A stretch of DNA of 64,000 nt from Posidonia oceanica. Lineage: Eukaryota > Streptophyta > Magnoliopsida > Alismatales > Posidoniaceae. The stretch spans positions 88,433,501 to 88,497,500 of the forward strand of contig JAZBRS010000057.1 of the NCBI GenBank assembly GCA_037176725.1, written 5' to 3'. The notes under the pieces are model-generated. The model did no database searches. It had not been told where the DNA came from and was given only the letters and a program-made list of their open reading frames with translations. The translations under genes were made by a program, and so were the position numbers. Below, in pieces: positions 46,191 to 58,555 of this stretch (positions are counted from its first letter, which is position 1; each line of letters opens with the position of its first letter).

Positions 46191-47475
46191 AGCAGCCTGC
46201 ACATTGCATGAGCATAGAAGAGGTAGATCCAACAGAAAAACAGCCATAGTACCATGACATCAAGGTCTTCTTGGAATCTGGCAGCCCCCCGCTTGGCACC
46301 TCAGCAGCTGGTAGAAGAACTTTGGCGTGTCTGGCGTCAATTACGAGCAGAGCAGTTATACAGAAGATTATACAACCAGATGCTCCAGCGCTGCCTGAAC
46401 AAGTCGGAGGTTAGCAGGCTGATGCTTCAAGTACATGCAGGGATCTGCGGTCCGCATATGAATTGCGTCCTCCTGGCGAAGAACATTATACTCCACGGCT
46501 ACTTCTGGTTAACCATGGAAGCAGACTGTTGCCAGTTTATGCGTAAATACCATAACTGCCAGATACATGGTAACTTTATTCGTGCTCGCCTACAACAGCT
46601 ACACAACATGTCATCTCCATAGCCTTTCTCCACCTGGGGGATTGATGTCATCGGCGTCATACATCCTGCTGCTTCAAACAGTCATCGCTTCATTTTGGTA
46701 GCGATCGACTACTTCACAAAGTGGGTGGAAGTTGCCTCTTACAAGGCTGTCACAGCTGCGGCGACAGAGAAATTTATCAGAAATAACATCGTCACCTGGT
46801 ATGGGGTCCCACACTCTCTCATCTCTGATAACATCACAAATTTCATCGCCAAGAGGACCGAAGAGTACCTGTAGAACCTCAAGATCAAGCATCACAGGTC
46901 CTCACCCTATCGACCACAGATGAACGAAGCAGTGGAGTTTGCCAACAAGAACATTGTGACGATAATGAAGAAGATGGCAGAAACTCACAAGGACTGGCAT
47001 GACAAGCTTCCGTACGCACTCTGGGCGTACAGGACATTAGTCCGGACCTCGACAGGAGCCACCCCGTACTCGCTGGTGTACGGCATGGAGGCGGTGCTGC
47101 CCGTCGAAGTAGAGATTCCCTCACTGCGGATTCTACAAAAAGCTGAGCTGGAGGAGGCAGAGTGGGTCAAATACCGCTGCGTCCAACTGAACTTCATCGA
47201 TGAGTACAGACTGCAAGCTATGCACAATGCTCATTGTTACCAGAAGCGGATGGCCAGTGCGTACTTGAAGAAAGTTCAGCTTAGAAGCTTCTAGGCAGGA
47301 GATCTTGTTTTGCGTACCATTCACTTACCTGACAATCGAGTCAAATTCCGACCCAACTGGTGTGGCCCCTTTGTGGTTAAGCAAGCATTCTCTGACGGCG
47401 CAACAGTTCTTGAGGACATGGACCAGATTGAACTGTTAGAGTCGGTCAACTCGTGTTACCTCAAGAAGTATTATC
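46191..47475 (+). pseudogene. Tat-4 integrase
   Basis: The start is messy, with several stops and frame changes (46190-46420). The zinc-binding part is degenerate (YHNCQIHG). The catalytic core has WGIDVIG (first Asp), LISDNITNF (second Asp; usually SDNGTNF) and NEAVEFANKNI (Glu). The C-terminal end has the GPY/F-type RPNWCGPFVVKQAF. TAG at 46620, 46872 and 47292. Confidence 0.88.
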
Positions 47476-47660
47476 AGTACCTTGGGACAATCCTCATCTT
47501 GCAGATCATTTCTTCCCGTCCTGTCCTATGCATTCTCGCCCCTGTACATCTTCGTACATCTCCTTATCCTATCTCCTGCATTTTCATCACTGTACCACTT
47601 CGCGCATTTCTTCATTTTCAAACATATCTTGTTCAAAAATTAAAAAAAATCAATCATCAT
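47476..47660 (+). other. Tat-4 sequence after integrase, up to the junction
   Basis: CATT- and TCTTC-rich non-coding stretch. The junction with inverted Tat-5 sequence lies at about 47660, placed where similarity to the reverse complement of about 2640 begins. Accuracy is some tens of bases. Confidence 0.5.
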
Positions 47661-48129
47661 CAATCATGCATTACCATCAGCCCGGTGGATCCCGCTTTGG
47701 AAGTTTTGAGCTCTGCAAGTAGCTCTGTTCTGCTCTCAGTCTCACTATGTAGCCACATGCAAGAGATGGCGCTGCTCGGGTGAGACTTGCCTGAGATTGT
47801 CACTGCTTAATATCCTCTTAGTGTTGCTTGTTTGTCCAAGGCTGGGTTTCTGATTATACAAATGTTTATGGGTTTTGTATTTTTTAGAAGGGGGAAGGGA
47901 CAAACATGGTTTTTGGGTTTTTGCATTAGTTTTGTATTTTTATGGTTTTTGGTTTAGGAAAACATAAAAAGGGAAAACCAATAGCAAGGCGAAGAAAATA
48001 TTTTTGTTGCTTTTTTATTTTCTAAATTTTTTGCTTTTGTATTTTACAGGATGCAAGAAATGACATGTATATGCAGGAAATGACAATGCATGATGATAGA
48101 TATGTGCAAGATGATTGATACACATGCAA

Positions 48130-48355
48130 GGTGATTGATGTGTGCCAGGTGATAAGTTGACAGACCTATCGCCGAATAATTAGGGATATCAGCCCGATGA
48201 TAAGTTAACGGATCCATCGCCGAATAGTTAGGGGTATCAGCCCGAATGATAAGTTAACGGACTTATCGCCGAATAGTTAGGGATATCAGCCCAATGGTGA
48301 TACGTTAACGGACCTATCGTCGAGCAGTTTGGGCTGCCAGCCCGAATGCAGAATG
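48130..48355 (-). repeat. Tat-5 short hairpin array
   Basis: Four units of about 50-60 bp. The perfect one is GATAAGT-TAACGG-ACTTATC at 48248-48267, alternating with GGGATATCAGCCC-like hairpins. The other units carry one or two mismatches in the stem. Confidence 0.8.
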
Positions 48356-48495
48356 CATGCAGGAGAAAGAAATGCATGTTTTTAGGTTTCGTTGATTTTA
48401 TGCTTTTTATGATTTTCTGAAGAGGCGAGAAAATGCAAAAACAAAACAAAACGAAAAGAAAAAACAATGCGGGAATTAAAAGAGAGGTAAGAGGG

Positions 48496-48501
48496 ACTTA
48501 C
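48496..48501 (-). promoter_or_regulatory. Candidate 5' splice site after Tat-5 gag
   Basis: On the minus strand, CAG precedes GTAAGT just past the end of gag, at the position matching 2041-2046 in Tat-1. Confidence 0.4.
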
Positions 48502-48509
48502 CTGTCAGT

Positions 48510-50146
48510 AACCTTGGGAGGGAGGTGCTGGGTCCGCTCCTACGCTGCTGATGCTGTCGGCGAGGTCCATTGTTGGTAGTGCGGAGAGCACTAGGGCTGC
48601 TGGCAGTGTGGGGAGCATTGGGACTGCTGGAAGCAGTGCAGGGAGCACTGGAGCTGTTGATGGCAGTGCAAGGAGCATTGGAGCTGCTGATGCTGGAGGA
48701 GAAGCTAACCTGGATGGTGCTGCGACTGGATTTGCTGTCGACGTTGCTGCTGCACTTCGAGCGTCCCTCAGACGAGCTAGAGAAAGCAGGAAAAGGAGGT
48801 TACGCCGATGGGATCGAAAGGATCCATGGGGCAGAGCTGGACTCAGAGAAGACTAGAGTAGACCCTTGAGGTTCCGGTATCAGCGAAGCCTGCAGGCTCG
48901 GAAGAGGAATGGTCGGCTACACTAAGGTATGCGAGTGCAAGTGCAGATGTAAGAGCGAGTGCCAGGGTTGGTGCAGCGTCCTACGCGGCAATGCTGAAGA
49001 CTTTGCAGTTGATCAGGCCCTGGATGGCATCTCGTAAAGCGACGCAGTCATCCGTCGAGTGCCCCGAGGTCCGATGGAAGCTCCAGAACTGATCCGTATT
49101 TTGCCATCGCGGAGGGGGATCCGGTGACGGACGGACAGCCGGGAGTCTCAAGTGCGACTCAACTTGAGGGAAGATGACGCTCAGTGGTTCAGGCAGAGGG
49201 ATGTAATCACACTCATCCCGACGAGGTTGTCTTGGCCCTGATTGGAGTCCTTACCGAGCGGGTGCGACGTGATGCACGGGCTCGACGGTGACAGTGTGTG
49301 CAGTTGTTGCGTAGTTAGGTACGTACTCTAGCAGAAAAGGGTCTAGCTAACTCTCTGCACAAGCAGGCTCTTCGGGAGGATCGACGTATGCTTCAGTGAG
49401 CTGCTTGGAGCAGTCAGGAGCGGAGTTGTTGTTACTGCTGCTGCTGCTGCGGCGATTGCTGGTGTTGTTTGCCTACCTAACCAATGCAGAAAGTGTGGGG
49501 AAATGTCTACTTCGCAGTAAGCTTTCCACGCGGGAGGCAGCCTTAACCAGCGATGCATGCCTAGTGATGTGCTGAATGCATAGCAGAAACCTAGTCGCTG
49601 GCAGCGCCCCCTTGGTGATTATCTCAATAGAATCCTTCTCGGAGGGTTTATCTTTGACCTAGACAGCTGTGGAGCGCCAGCGACCGACATACTCTCCGAA
49701 TGGCTCTTGGGGCCTCTACCGGATGGCGACAAGATCCTCCCTCTTAAGGATCAAGTCGAGGTTGAAAGCATACTGGTCAAGGAAAGCCTGAGAAAGATCA
49801 GTGCAAGTGTGAACCGCAGTCATGTCAAGGGAAGTAAACCACTTGAGCGCGGGACCGGTTAGACTCTTCTGAAACAGGCAGATAAGGAGCCTTTCGTCAG
49901 CCTGCAGCTGAGCAAGGTCCCTGCAGTATGTCTACAGATGCAAAATGGGACAGCCTCTACAATTGTATTTATCGAATTTCGGTATGCAAAATTTCGAAAG
50001 AAGTGCGGCCTCTGGAAAGTAGTAGAGGTCCCGAAATTAGTAGGACTAGTGGTCCGTGCCCTGCACTAGACGTAATGTTTTCTCCAGAACGTCCACCCTA
50101 TCATTGATGGGGTCTGGATTTACTGTCAAAGGTGATGGGACAGCAG
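48510..50146 (-). pseudogene. Tat-5 gag, C-terminal two thirds
   Basis: The minus-strand reading gives the gag core (LTGPALKWFTSLDMTAV) and the nucleocapsid-like block (about 49100-49050; here FWSFHRTSGHSTDDC, so the first Cys of the CCHC-like set is Trp). The Ala/Gly/Ser-rich tail matches Tat-1 1795-2028 in antisense. Stops and frame changes are frequent. The 195-bp segment at 49951-50146 occurs again at 56339-56533. Confidence 0.8.
49951..50146 (-). repeat. Left copy of the duplicated gag segment flanking Ath-1
   Basis: Starts CAGCCTCTAC and ends CAGCAG on the plus strand. By eye it differs from the right copy (56339-56533) at about 22 positions, mostly transitions. Confidence 0.8.
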
Positions 50147-50149
50147 ACT

Positions 50150-51446
50150 TGATGTGAATTTTAATTAACTGTAAGTGTACGGTGTATTATGTAGTATGTA
50201 TGCAAAATACGGGTCGATTCCACAGAGAATAGAGTTTAAAAACAAAGAGATTAATTATCAGTTATTGAAAGGATGGTTGAGAGAGATGATGAGTAAGAAC
50301 TAAAACTAAAAGATGTAATCAAATTAATTAAAACAAACTTAGGACTTTGAATCCATTTATGTAAAATCCAATATACATGATTAAATCCACTCTTGTCTCT
50401 CTTCATGATCTAAATAGTTTACTCAATGGTTCTTATCCTAACAAGTATAACCTATATGCAAAGCACCATAGATTATCAAGTCCTAAGATAAAATCACACA
50501 AAATAAATTAAATTAAATGATATATTATAGATCTCGGATTATATATACAACCCCCAAGTTATTCTTCCCTAAGCATAGACTAAAAAGATATTATCAATAC
50601 TAATTTATCAAAGTTTATCAAATAATGAATGATTCATGTAATATACATCCAGTGTACATAATCATAGCATTTAAGCACGAGAAGACAAAGAGAAACTTAA
50701 TCACAACATATGAACATACATAAACTTCATCTAAACCCTAGATCTAAAAACTTAACTACACATAATAATGGAAAACATCAAAATAAAAGAAAGGGAAGGA
50801 GAAGAGCAAGACATAATTAATATAAAAAAATGAAATTGCATTAATACAATACATTGATTACAGAAACTAAGCTTGAAGAACTTTAAACAATGGAACAAGA
50901 AAACCTCAACCTAATGTGGAAGATGATAGCCTCCTTATGTATAAGATCCAACCTCCTTAGGGTTTACACAAGAGTCCATTTTATAGGCTTACAAGGACTT
51001 ATCTGTCACATAAACAAATCCGAATACAAATGAGGAAACTGAATTTCAATTACAAGATATTTCTAAGTTAACTCTATAATTGGCAAAGACGGAGTCAACC
51101 CTAACTTTTCTGGGTGCCTGGGAGGCGCCAGTTGTGCAATTAGGCACCTCCCAAGCGCCAGTTGGCCCTATATTAGCTCCAGTTTTGTTGATTCTATTAT
51201 GTTATCTTCTTCCTCGTGTTCACATACGTGGAAAAAGTATATTTGATATCTTGCACGGATTTTCATTTCTTGTATCCTTAGATTTGTATTTCTTTTTGTC
51301 TTTTATCATTTTTCTTCTTTCTTTTTCTCTTTTCTCTTCAGGTCCAAAGCTCCTACACAAATTGCATAAAATACATCGAGTAATATTATTTATGAACAAA
51401 AGAGATAAATATTGGCATAAAACATGTAAGAATAATGTGCTAATCA
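50150..51446 (-). repeat. Ath-1 3' LTR (left copy)
   Basis: On the minus strand it starts TGATTAGCACATTATTC at 51446, after a TATGGAGGT purine-rich stretch, and ends CACATCA at 50150. It is homologous to 55122-56338. It contains about 50 bases (near 51140-51190, GCACCTCCCAAGCGCC) that the other copy lacks. Confidence 0.8.
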
Positions 51447-53049
51447 AATACCTCCATACTTATCTTTTGCTAGTTCTCGAGCAAAACAGACTCAAAGAAA
51501 AGAAAGAAAATTCTAACTCACTTTCGCAGGAATCGCGATTGCACTTACTACGTGCAACAAGCCTTTAAACCCTTACGTTGCCCTAGTGGATGAGTAGTGT
51601 CTTGTAAGGGTTTGCAGCGGATCTACCCACAAAATTTCAGAAGAAAAGGAAAAAATAAAAAAGAGAAAAAAAAAGTTATTTACACTATCACTATCCACAA
51701 TATTTTAACAAGTTAGGAAATTTCTAAAATATCTTGAGTCTTTATTCTCCAGCTCTACCTCAAGTGAAGATCTCTCTCTCCTTCTTATGTCATAGAGACT
51801 CTTTCCTATCTTTCGCATCATCCTTCTTTACATTTGACTCACATATACCTTGTGTTTGTAAAAATAGTCCTTAACAATGATTTTTAAGTCCAACCTAAGC
51901 ACCTTTTCATCTCATTTGAATAATTTAGAGAACTTTATTCTTGCTTTCTTAGACTTTTTATTGGCTACCTATTTATCGAGCTTTAGGTCGGTGATTCCCT
52001 AACCAGATGGCTTTAGACACCAGGTGTTGAGACACCTCTAAGGACTTAATCACTCAAGTAACCAAGGCCATAAAGACAAGATTTTTCTTTTCTATGCTTT
52101 TGTCCTCCAAGCACATTTTTACGTGAATATCCAATGCTTCTTGAGGTACGATTACCCAGTTACTTAGTGATTGTTAGACTTTCAGCAATCTCTTTTTTTC
52201 TCTTTTTCTCTTTTGATGTTCTGGTGTTTCAAGTCTTCCTTTATTCTCCATAGTTAAGGATTAAAGTGTAAGTGCAAGATAAGGTACACATGTGCTTAAG
52301 GATAATCCAGATTATGCTATTTTTTAGATTTTGTCTCCACTCTAGGGTTTGAGAGATTCCATTCTATCAGTTTTACCTTTGAACTCCAACTCAAAGTCAC
52401 TTATCCACCCCTAGCTAGCTAAATTATTACGGATAATTCCTAATTTATTTTTGTTTTCTTTATTTATATTTTTTCTTTATTTTTATAGAAAAGACACACA
52501 AAAGATTGTAACTAAAGAAAATGATAAGAAATTTTTTTTTGTACATACAACTCTAACTATAAGAAAACTTTTTTATTTTTTTATTATTTTTTTTAAATGA
52601 AATGTCACACAAAAAAGCTCTAACTAAAGAAAATGAAAAAGACGCATAGAAGACTCCCCCATACCTAAATCATGCACTGTTCTTAATGTATACAACAATT
52701 GATATGATAAATGAAAAACAATTAAAATTAGAACAATGATACCTGATTCGGGATGGAATGCTTCTACTGTTAAGAAAAGAAAAGTTATGTAGATTTTATA
52801 CATATTCACAATTGAGGTATATGAAAATCTAAGACCTTATCAATCTCTAGGGTACAATCTCAATCTGGCCAAGGAGGCGGTCGGACTTTTGCAATTTCTT
52901 TTTTGGCCTGTTGAAGCCACTATTAGACTTCTCTCAATCAAGCTTCATGAATTTCCCAAAGTGTTGAAATTAGATCGGATAAGCCCATGTAATTTAATTG
53001 AATATGGAATGAGGACTTAAATTCATAATCAACTAGAGCTGAATGATAT
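51447..53049 (-). other. Ath-1 3' internal region
   Basis: AT-rich, with no coding sequence I can support. Immediately next to the LTR (51447-51500) is the phrase GCTCGAGAACTAGCAAAAG on the minus strand, typical of plant gypsy elements just before the PPT. Confidence 0.55.
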
Positions 53050-53910
53050 GGCTTAACACAGCTCTAATGTACCTATAGTAGATGGTAATGATGAGGGCTC
53101 AGACATGATAGGCTCTGGAGGTGGGTTATACTACTTGTCGGACTTATAGATCCTACATTGGGTTAACTCATTGGCTTCTTCAACAAATATTAATTCATCT
53201 TTGAAAATCTCTTCAAAACTTTTGTCAAAGTAGCCTAGATCAAATTCAATTTCCTCCTCTATTAGGTCTTCTTTTTCTGAGAAATCTTCAATCATGTTAA
53301 CCTCGAACTTCTCATCTGGTTGAGGTTTTTTCGCAATAGAATAACTTGAAAGGGAAACCTCTGTAATGAATTAGTCTACCTGGCCAACTGGTTCTTTAGT
53401 GGGCTCATTTACTTGGGCTTGGGTTTCTACTTCAGGCATTATTTGGACGGTAAAGGGTTGATTAGAGGAGTTCCAATGTTGAACAAGAAAGTTCCATTCC
53501 TCTCTCTCTTTTATAACATTGATTAGCTGACCTAACTGTGTTTCTACACGAGCTATGGCATGAGTGTTGGCAGTTATGTTGATAGAGGTCTGTATATTTG
53601 CTTCCACTAGCTCTTTTATGCTCTTTTCTAGACCTGTTAACCTAATTTCATTTTCTTGTTGACAATCTAGAGGAGGAAAGGTTGAGTTGTATTGTGAGTC
53701 TGAATATGAATAAGGTTCAAAGTAATGAGAATGGACTTCAATGAAGCTAGACCCTTCATCATATTATCTTTGGTCCCATAAGAAATCAGGTTGACCCTAA
53801 TTTAAATTGTAATTTGAGGCATAAGGGTCACTTGACTCATTCCAAAGTCTTTGGGCCAAATAATTGAATTGTTCAAATCCATATCCAACTTGATTCATTG
53901 GATACTCCAT
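53050..53910 (-). pseudogene. Ath-1 gag-like remnant
   Basis: From ATG at 53910 (MEYPMNQVGYGFEQFNYLAQ) a mostly open minus frame runs to about 53050. The part at 53640-53500 (KSIKELVEAN ... VETQLGQLINVIKEREE) matches the conserved gag tail of plant gypsy elements, where ET/VQLGQLA...REEG is usual. An acidic stretch follows (EKEDLIEEEIEFDLGYFDKS, about 53300-53240). Three or more stops interrupt it. No protease or pol follows. Confidence 0.65.
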
Positions 53911-55097
53911 CAATAAATGAATATCTATCTCTTAGGGTTTAGGATAAGTATTTTAATTCTTCAATCATTTTTAAATTATTAGGTTGGAAATTGAAAGTGA
54001 AATTTATAACTGAAAATAGTGTAACCGACTGACACAGATTGGAGATGACAAAATCCTAAGGAAGATGAGAAGATTCTAGGAGATGAGAAGTGAAATCCTG
54101 ATTCTATAGATTGGAGAGATGAAGTAACCTAGTCTAGCACACAATTCAAAGAAGCCTTAGAAATAAGGTTGAGTTAAAAACAACTAGATAGTTCCTAACT
54201 TCGAAGTTAACCTTCGAGTTTCTCAAATCAAAATTCTCTAATCCAATTGACCAGATCAGTGGAGGAAAGTGGGAGGCACCTCGTGCTTGAGTACGGACCT
54301 AATTAAATCACAACTTGCCTTTTAAGGTGTAACCTTGTGAATCACTTTTCTAGACACCAAGTAGGAAAAGAATTTTAAATTTGATTCACCCTTAATCTCC
54401 CTTGTCCTATTGAACTCGAATCCTAAGGGCCAATGTCTACTTTATTTTAATTTAGGCTTGCGTCAATGCTTTATGCTTCATATTGTTGGTTTTGGGCTAA
54501 GGAAGGGTGATGAAATCCCCACCTTATCTTGTGCTATGGGTTATGTCTTTAGGTATTTTGATATATGATATACAATCAATGATGCGCACACAAGTTGTTC
54601 TCTCCTACAAACTACGTGCTTTAATATGTAAGAAATTAAGATTAAAAAACGTACATTTCCTCCAGCAATCTCCAGCAATCTCCAATAATAAAATAATCAG
54701 ATATATGATGTATACTCTAAAAAAAGGCTTCTGATCTTATCATGAAATCTTTTTAATTTGATTTTTGATTTTTTTTTAAATTAATGAACGAGAAAAAACA
54801 GAAACAGAGACAATAAATAAACCCTAGATCAAGATTCTAGAAAAAATCAGGAATAACTGAAATTAAAATATTAGAGAAAATATCAAACTTGGGCGCCCAG
54901 GATGCTTCGGAAGTGCAGTCTGGCGCCTGGGAGGCACCCCTGATTCTTTAAAACTTTTGAAAATTAATTCCTGATTCTTCTGATCTCTAACTAAATATCA
55001 ATGTAAGATTAGTATAATGAAACAAATATTTTTTTTATTTTATAAAAATGGGAAGAAAGAAATAACCAATAATAACTCAATGTTATAAAAACACTAT
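53911..55097 (-). other. Ath-1 5' internal region
   Basis: Untranslated AT-rich sequence between PBS and the gag-like remnant; nothing else recognised. Confidence 0.5.
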
Positions 55098-55115
55098 TTC
55101 CCGGCAACGGCGCCA
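55098..55115 (-). promoter_or_regulatory. Primer-binding site of Ath-1 (tRNA-Asp type)
   Basis: On the minus strand, TGGCGCCGTTGCCGGGAA begins six bases after the LTR end. It matches the 3' end of plant tRNA-Asp with one mismatch; Athila elements use this primer. Confidence 0.85.
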
Positions 55116-55121
55116 AAAACT

Positions 55122-56338
55122 TGATATGAATTTTAATTAACTGTAAGTGCACGGTGTACTATGTAGTACGTATACAAAATACAGGTCGATCCCATAGGGA
55201 ATAGAGTTTAAAAACAAAGAGATTAATTATAAGTTATTAAAAGCATGGTTGAGAGAGATGATGATTAAGAACTAAAACTAGAAGATGTAATCAAATTAAT
55301 TAAAACAAACCTAGGGCTTTGAATTCATTTATGTAAAATCAAATATACATGATTAAATCCACTCTTGTCTCTCTTCATGATGTAAATAGTTTACTCAATG
55401 ATTCTTATCCTAACAAGCATAACCTATATGCAAAGCACCATAGATTATTAAGTCGTACGATAAAATCACACAAAATAAACTAAATCAAATGATATATTAT
55501 AGATTTGGGATTATATACACAACCCCCAAGTTATTCTTCCCTAAGCATAGACTAAAAAGATATTATCAAAATTAATCTATCAAAGTTTATCAAATAATGA
55601 ATGATCCATGTAATATACATCCAATCTACATAATCATAGCATTTAAGCACGAGAAGACAAAGAGAAACTTAATCACAACATATGAACATACATAAACTTC
55701 ATCTAAACCTTAGATCTAAAAACTTAGCTACACATGATAATGGAAAACATCAAAATAAAAGAAAGGGAAGGAGAAGAGCAAGACATAATTAATATAAAGA
55801 AATGAAATTGCATTAATACAATACCTTGATTACAGAAACTAAGCTTGAAGAACTCTAAACAATGGAACAAGAAAACCTCAACCTAATGTGGAAGATGATA
55901 GTCTCCTTATGTACAAGATCCAACCTCCTTAGGGTTTACACAAGGGTCCCTTTTATAGGCTTGCAAGGACTTGGCCGTCACATAAACAAATCCAGATACA
56001 AATGAGGAAACTGAATTTCAATTACAAGATATTTCCAAGTTAACTCTGTGATTGCCAAAGACGGAGTCAACCCTAACTTCTCTAAGCACCTGGGAGGCAC
56101 CAGTTGTGCAATTGTTGATTCTGTTATGTTATCTTCCTCCTCGTGTTCACACACGTAGAAAAAGTATATTTGATATCTTGCACGTATTTCCATTTCTTGT
56201 ATCCTTAGATTTGCATTTCTTTTTGTCTTTTATCATTTTTCTTCCTTCTTTTTCTCTTTTCTGTTTAGGTCCAAAGTTCCTGCACAAATTTCATAAATTA
56301 CTTCGAGTAATATTATTTATGAACAAAAGAGATAAATA
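55122..56338 (-). repeat. Ath-1 5' LTR (right copy), 5'-truncated
   Basis: It ends CATATCA at 55122, next to the PBS. At 56338 it begins within the LTR (TATTTATCTCTTTTG), lacking the TGATTAGCAC start present in the other copy. Confidence 0.8.
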
Positions 56339-56533
56339 CAGCCTCTACCATTGTATTTATCGAATTTCGGGATGTGAAATTTCGAAGGAAGTGCGGCCTC
56401 TGGAAAGTAGTAGAGGTCCCAGAATTGGTAGGACTGGTGGTCCGTGCTCTGCACTAGACATAGTGCTTTCTCCAGAACATCCACCCTATCATTGATGGGG
56501 TCTAAATTGGCTGCCAAAGGTGATAGAGCAGCA
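56339..56533 (-). repeat. Right copy of the duplicated gag segment
   Basis: Begins exactly at the Ath-1 boundary and continues beyond 56533 as normal gag, whereas the left copy stops exactly at the other boundary. Confidence 0.8.
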
Positions 56534-57392
56534 GGGGCAGGACCACATACACCGTCTGGGTCGCATCGAGGTGCTCCTCTGGATCCACCATCGCGTCGCC
56601 TGGTGATGCGACATGATGGCCAGGGTATCCGTGCGTGGGTGCAGTGTAGAAAGGAATGTATGTTGGGGTCTGAACCTGATGCAAGGGGGGAGGATAGATA
56701 ATATGCTGTGCAGTGTAAGGTGCACAGTGCTAGAGCAACAGTGGTTGCGTTGGTGCGATGCCGTGCAACGGGCCTGTGGGGTACTGTGCTCCAACCAGTC
56801 CGAAGGACTGATCACCAGGTGGCGGAGTTGCATGCAGTGCATAGTGTTGTGCAAATGCAGGAGGCAAAAGCTGTGCCCCCAACACCGGAGCAGTAAGTAG
56901 CTGAGGCGATGGTCTAGGCAGGAGTGCAGTGTGTGCAGGAGCAGGCTGTAGAGGAACCTCAGGGGTAGTAGGAATGCAGAATGGGCGAATTGATAGAGTC
57001 ATGCTCTGCAGTCTATGGACGGTCTCCATCAGATGTTGATACTACACCTCAAGGGACCTGTCAGTGGGTATACTGAGTTGCAGGACCGGCGGGGGACCAG
57101 ATTCAAGAGGTCGAGGACCTTTGGCAGAGGTCGCCGCAGTAGAAGGGATGTCGATAACGACATAGCCCTGGGACAGAGGGGTCAGAGGCATCTCTAGAAT
57201 GTGAGGGGCGGTCATCAAGATGGGCTCGGTGACCAGATCCGGAGGGGCGTAGGTCTGTCAATGTCCCGCAGCAAGCTAGGGTGCCCCAGACACCAGAGGG
57301 TGAAACCCTGGTGTCACGAGGGGCACAAAGGGAGTCGAAGTGAGAGTCGAAGGGACCGAAGAGGAATTCCCCTCACCGGCAAACTGAACCAT
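56339..57392 (-). pseudogene. Tat-5 gag, N-terminal part
   Basis: From ATG at 57392 (MVQFAGEGNSSS) it runs through the proline-rich N-terminus to the FDKYNGRGC motif, where Ath-1 interrupts it. TAG at 57042-57044 and at 56730-56732 (antisense coordinates) replace CAG codons found in Tat-4. Confidence 0.85.
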
Positions 57393-58536
57393 CGCTGACC
57401 GAGAGCAAGTGAGAACAAAGCTGCGACGAGAAAGTAAAGACACAAGACCTAAGGGGAGCTACTGTCGGAAGCGACGAATAGCTCAGAGATAGAGAGAAGG
57501 GACGCTCAGGGTCCGAGCAGCAGATCCCGCACCTACCTGCAATAACAATAAATGCGTTAGAGGTTGGAAGCAAAAAAGTTATTAGGGGTGGCATGAATGG
57601 CACACATGTAGATAACTGCCCTAATATGCGCTCTCTCACCATATATGTCCTAAGTAGATGACCTACTAGGACACACTCATAGGTAATGGGTTTATAGACA
57701 GACTCCAAGTCAGAAAAAGTGGGTCCCCGTCTAAATTCTGGCCAGAGTTCAGGCAGTAATGGGGTGGTGCGTTGGTAGCCTCAACCCTGCCAAAAGCATG
57801 GGTGGTACCCTCTATTAGCACCGACACGACCCCTGACAAGGGGGGATAGAGCGACCAACTTGCGCCAAGCCGAAGCGATGGAGCAAGCGACCGGGACTAT
57901 CCTTCGCAGACTGTGGGTGGACTCAAAAGAGAGGATGCATGCTTTCTAGTATGAGTCAATCATGCAAATATGCTTTAAAGTGTTTTACTTGCATTTTGTT
58001 TAAAGGGGAAAATTGCAAGTTTTGACTCTAGTTGTGCTTAAATGTTATTGCTTGGCTTTATTGTAGCTTTTAAATTAAGCAAAAGGAGAGCAAGCTTGTT
58101 TTTACTATCCTAGGCATGGTAAAAGCATGAAGGAGAGAGAAACAGGAAGTCATGACATGCAAACAATCACACAACAAGGCAAAAGGCATGTGCATGGCAT
58201 GTGCAAGTGTTGTGGACACGATAGTGAAAAGAAAAAACACTTATCATGTCAAAAGGTAGGTATGCCCGGCTTGTGCAGGTGTAGTGGCATAGCAGTTGTG
58301 TAAAACAAAGCATTTACCAACCAAAAGGCATGTATTATTATGCCAAGTAAGTATTTAAACATGCATAATGCAAGAAATAAAGCAAGGATAAGCATGCAAA
58401 TCAAGTAAGTAAAGACAAGCAAGCAGTAGAGCATGTAAAGGCAGACCAAGCAATAAAGCATGTAAACAGGCATAAGGCAAGTGAAGATGTAAAATCCAAG
58501 CAGCGAGAAAGCCAAAACGAAAGCTGGAGTCTAGAA
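57393..58536 (-). other. Tat-5 untranslated leader
   Basis: Homologous to the leaders at 33909-35059 and 37709-38806. No coding sequence. Confidence 0.7.
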
Positions 58537-58554
58537 TCCCTAGCAAAGTCGCCA
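58537..58554 (-). promoter_or_regulatory. Primer-binding site of Tat-5
   Basis: TGGCGACTTTGCTAGGGA on the minus strand, one base after the LTR end; one change from the Tat-3 PBS. Confidence 0.8.
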
Positions 58555-58555
58555 C

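Larger units (their letters stand above)
35060..47660 (+). mobile_element. Tat-4: full-coding Tat/Ogre-type element, decayed, 3' LTR absent
   Basis: LTR, PBS, leader, gag, protease, a long linker, reverse transcriptase, RNase H, a second RNase H and integrase follow in Ty3/gypsy order. The second RNase H and the tRNA-Arg PBS place it in the Tat clade. After integrase (about 47475) the sequence passes at about 47660 into material that is the reverse complement of Tat-1 2040-2640, that is, into Tat-5. The PPT and 3' LTR are missing. Confidence 0.85.
50150..56338 (-). mobile_element. Ath-1: Athila-like LTR element without pol, minus strand
   Basis: Two direct repeats of about 1.2-1.3 kb flank 3.7 kb. 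Next to the right repeat lies a PBS matching tRNA-Asp, as in Athila elements, which sets the orientation. Only a gag-like remnant is present (53050-53910). The right (5') LTR lacks about its first 40 bases, and no 5-bp target duplication is visible. Confidence 0.8.
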
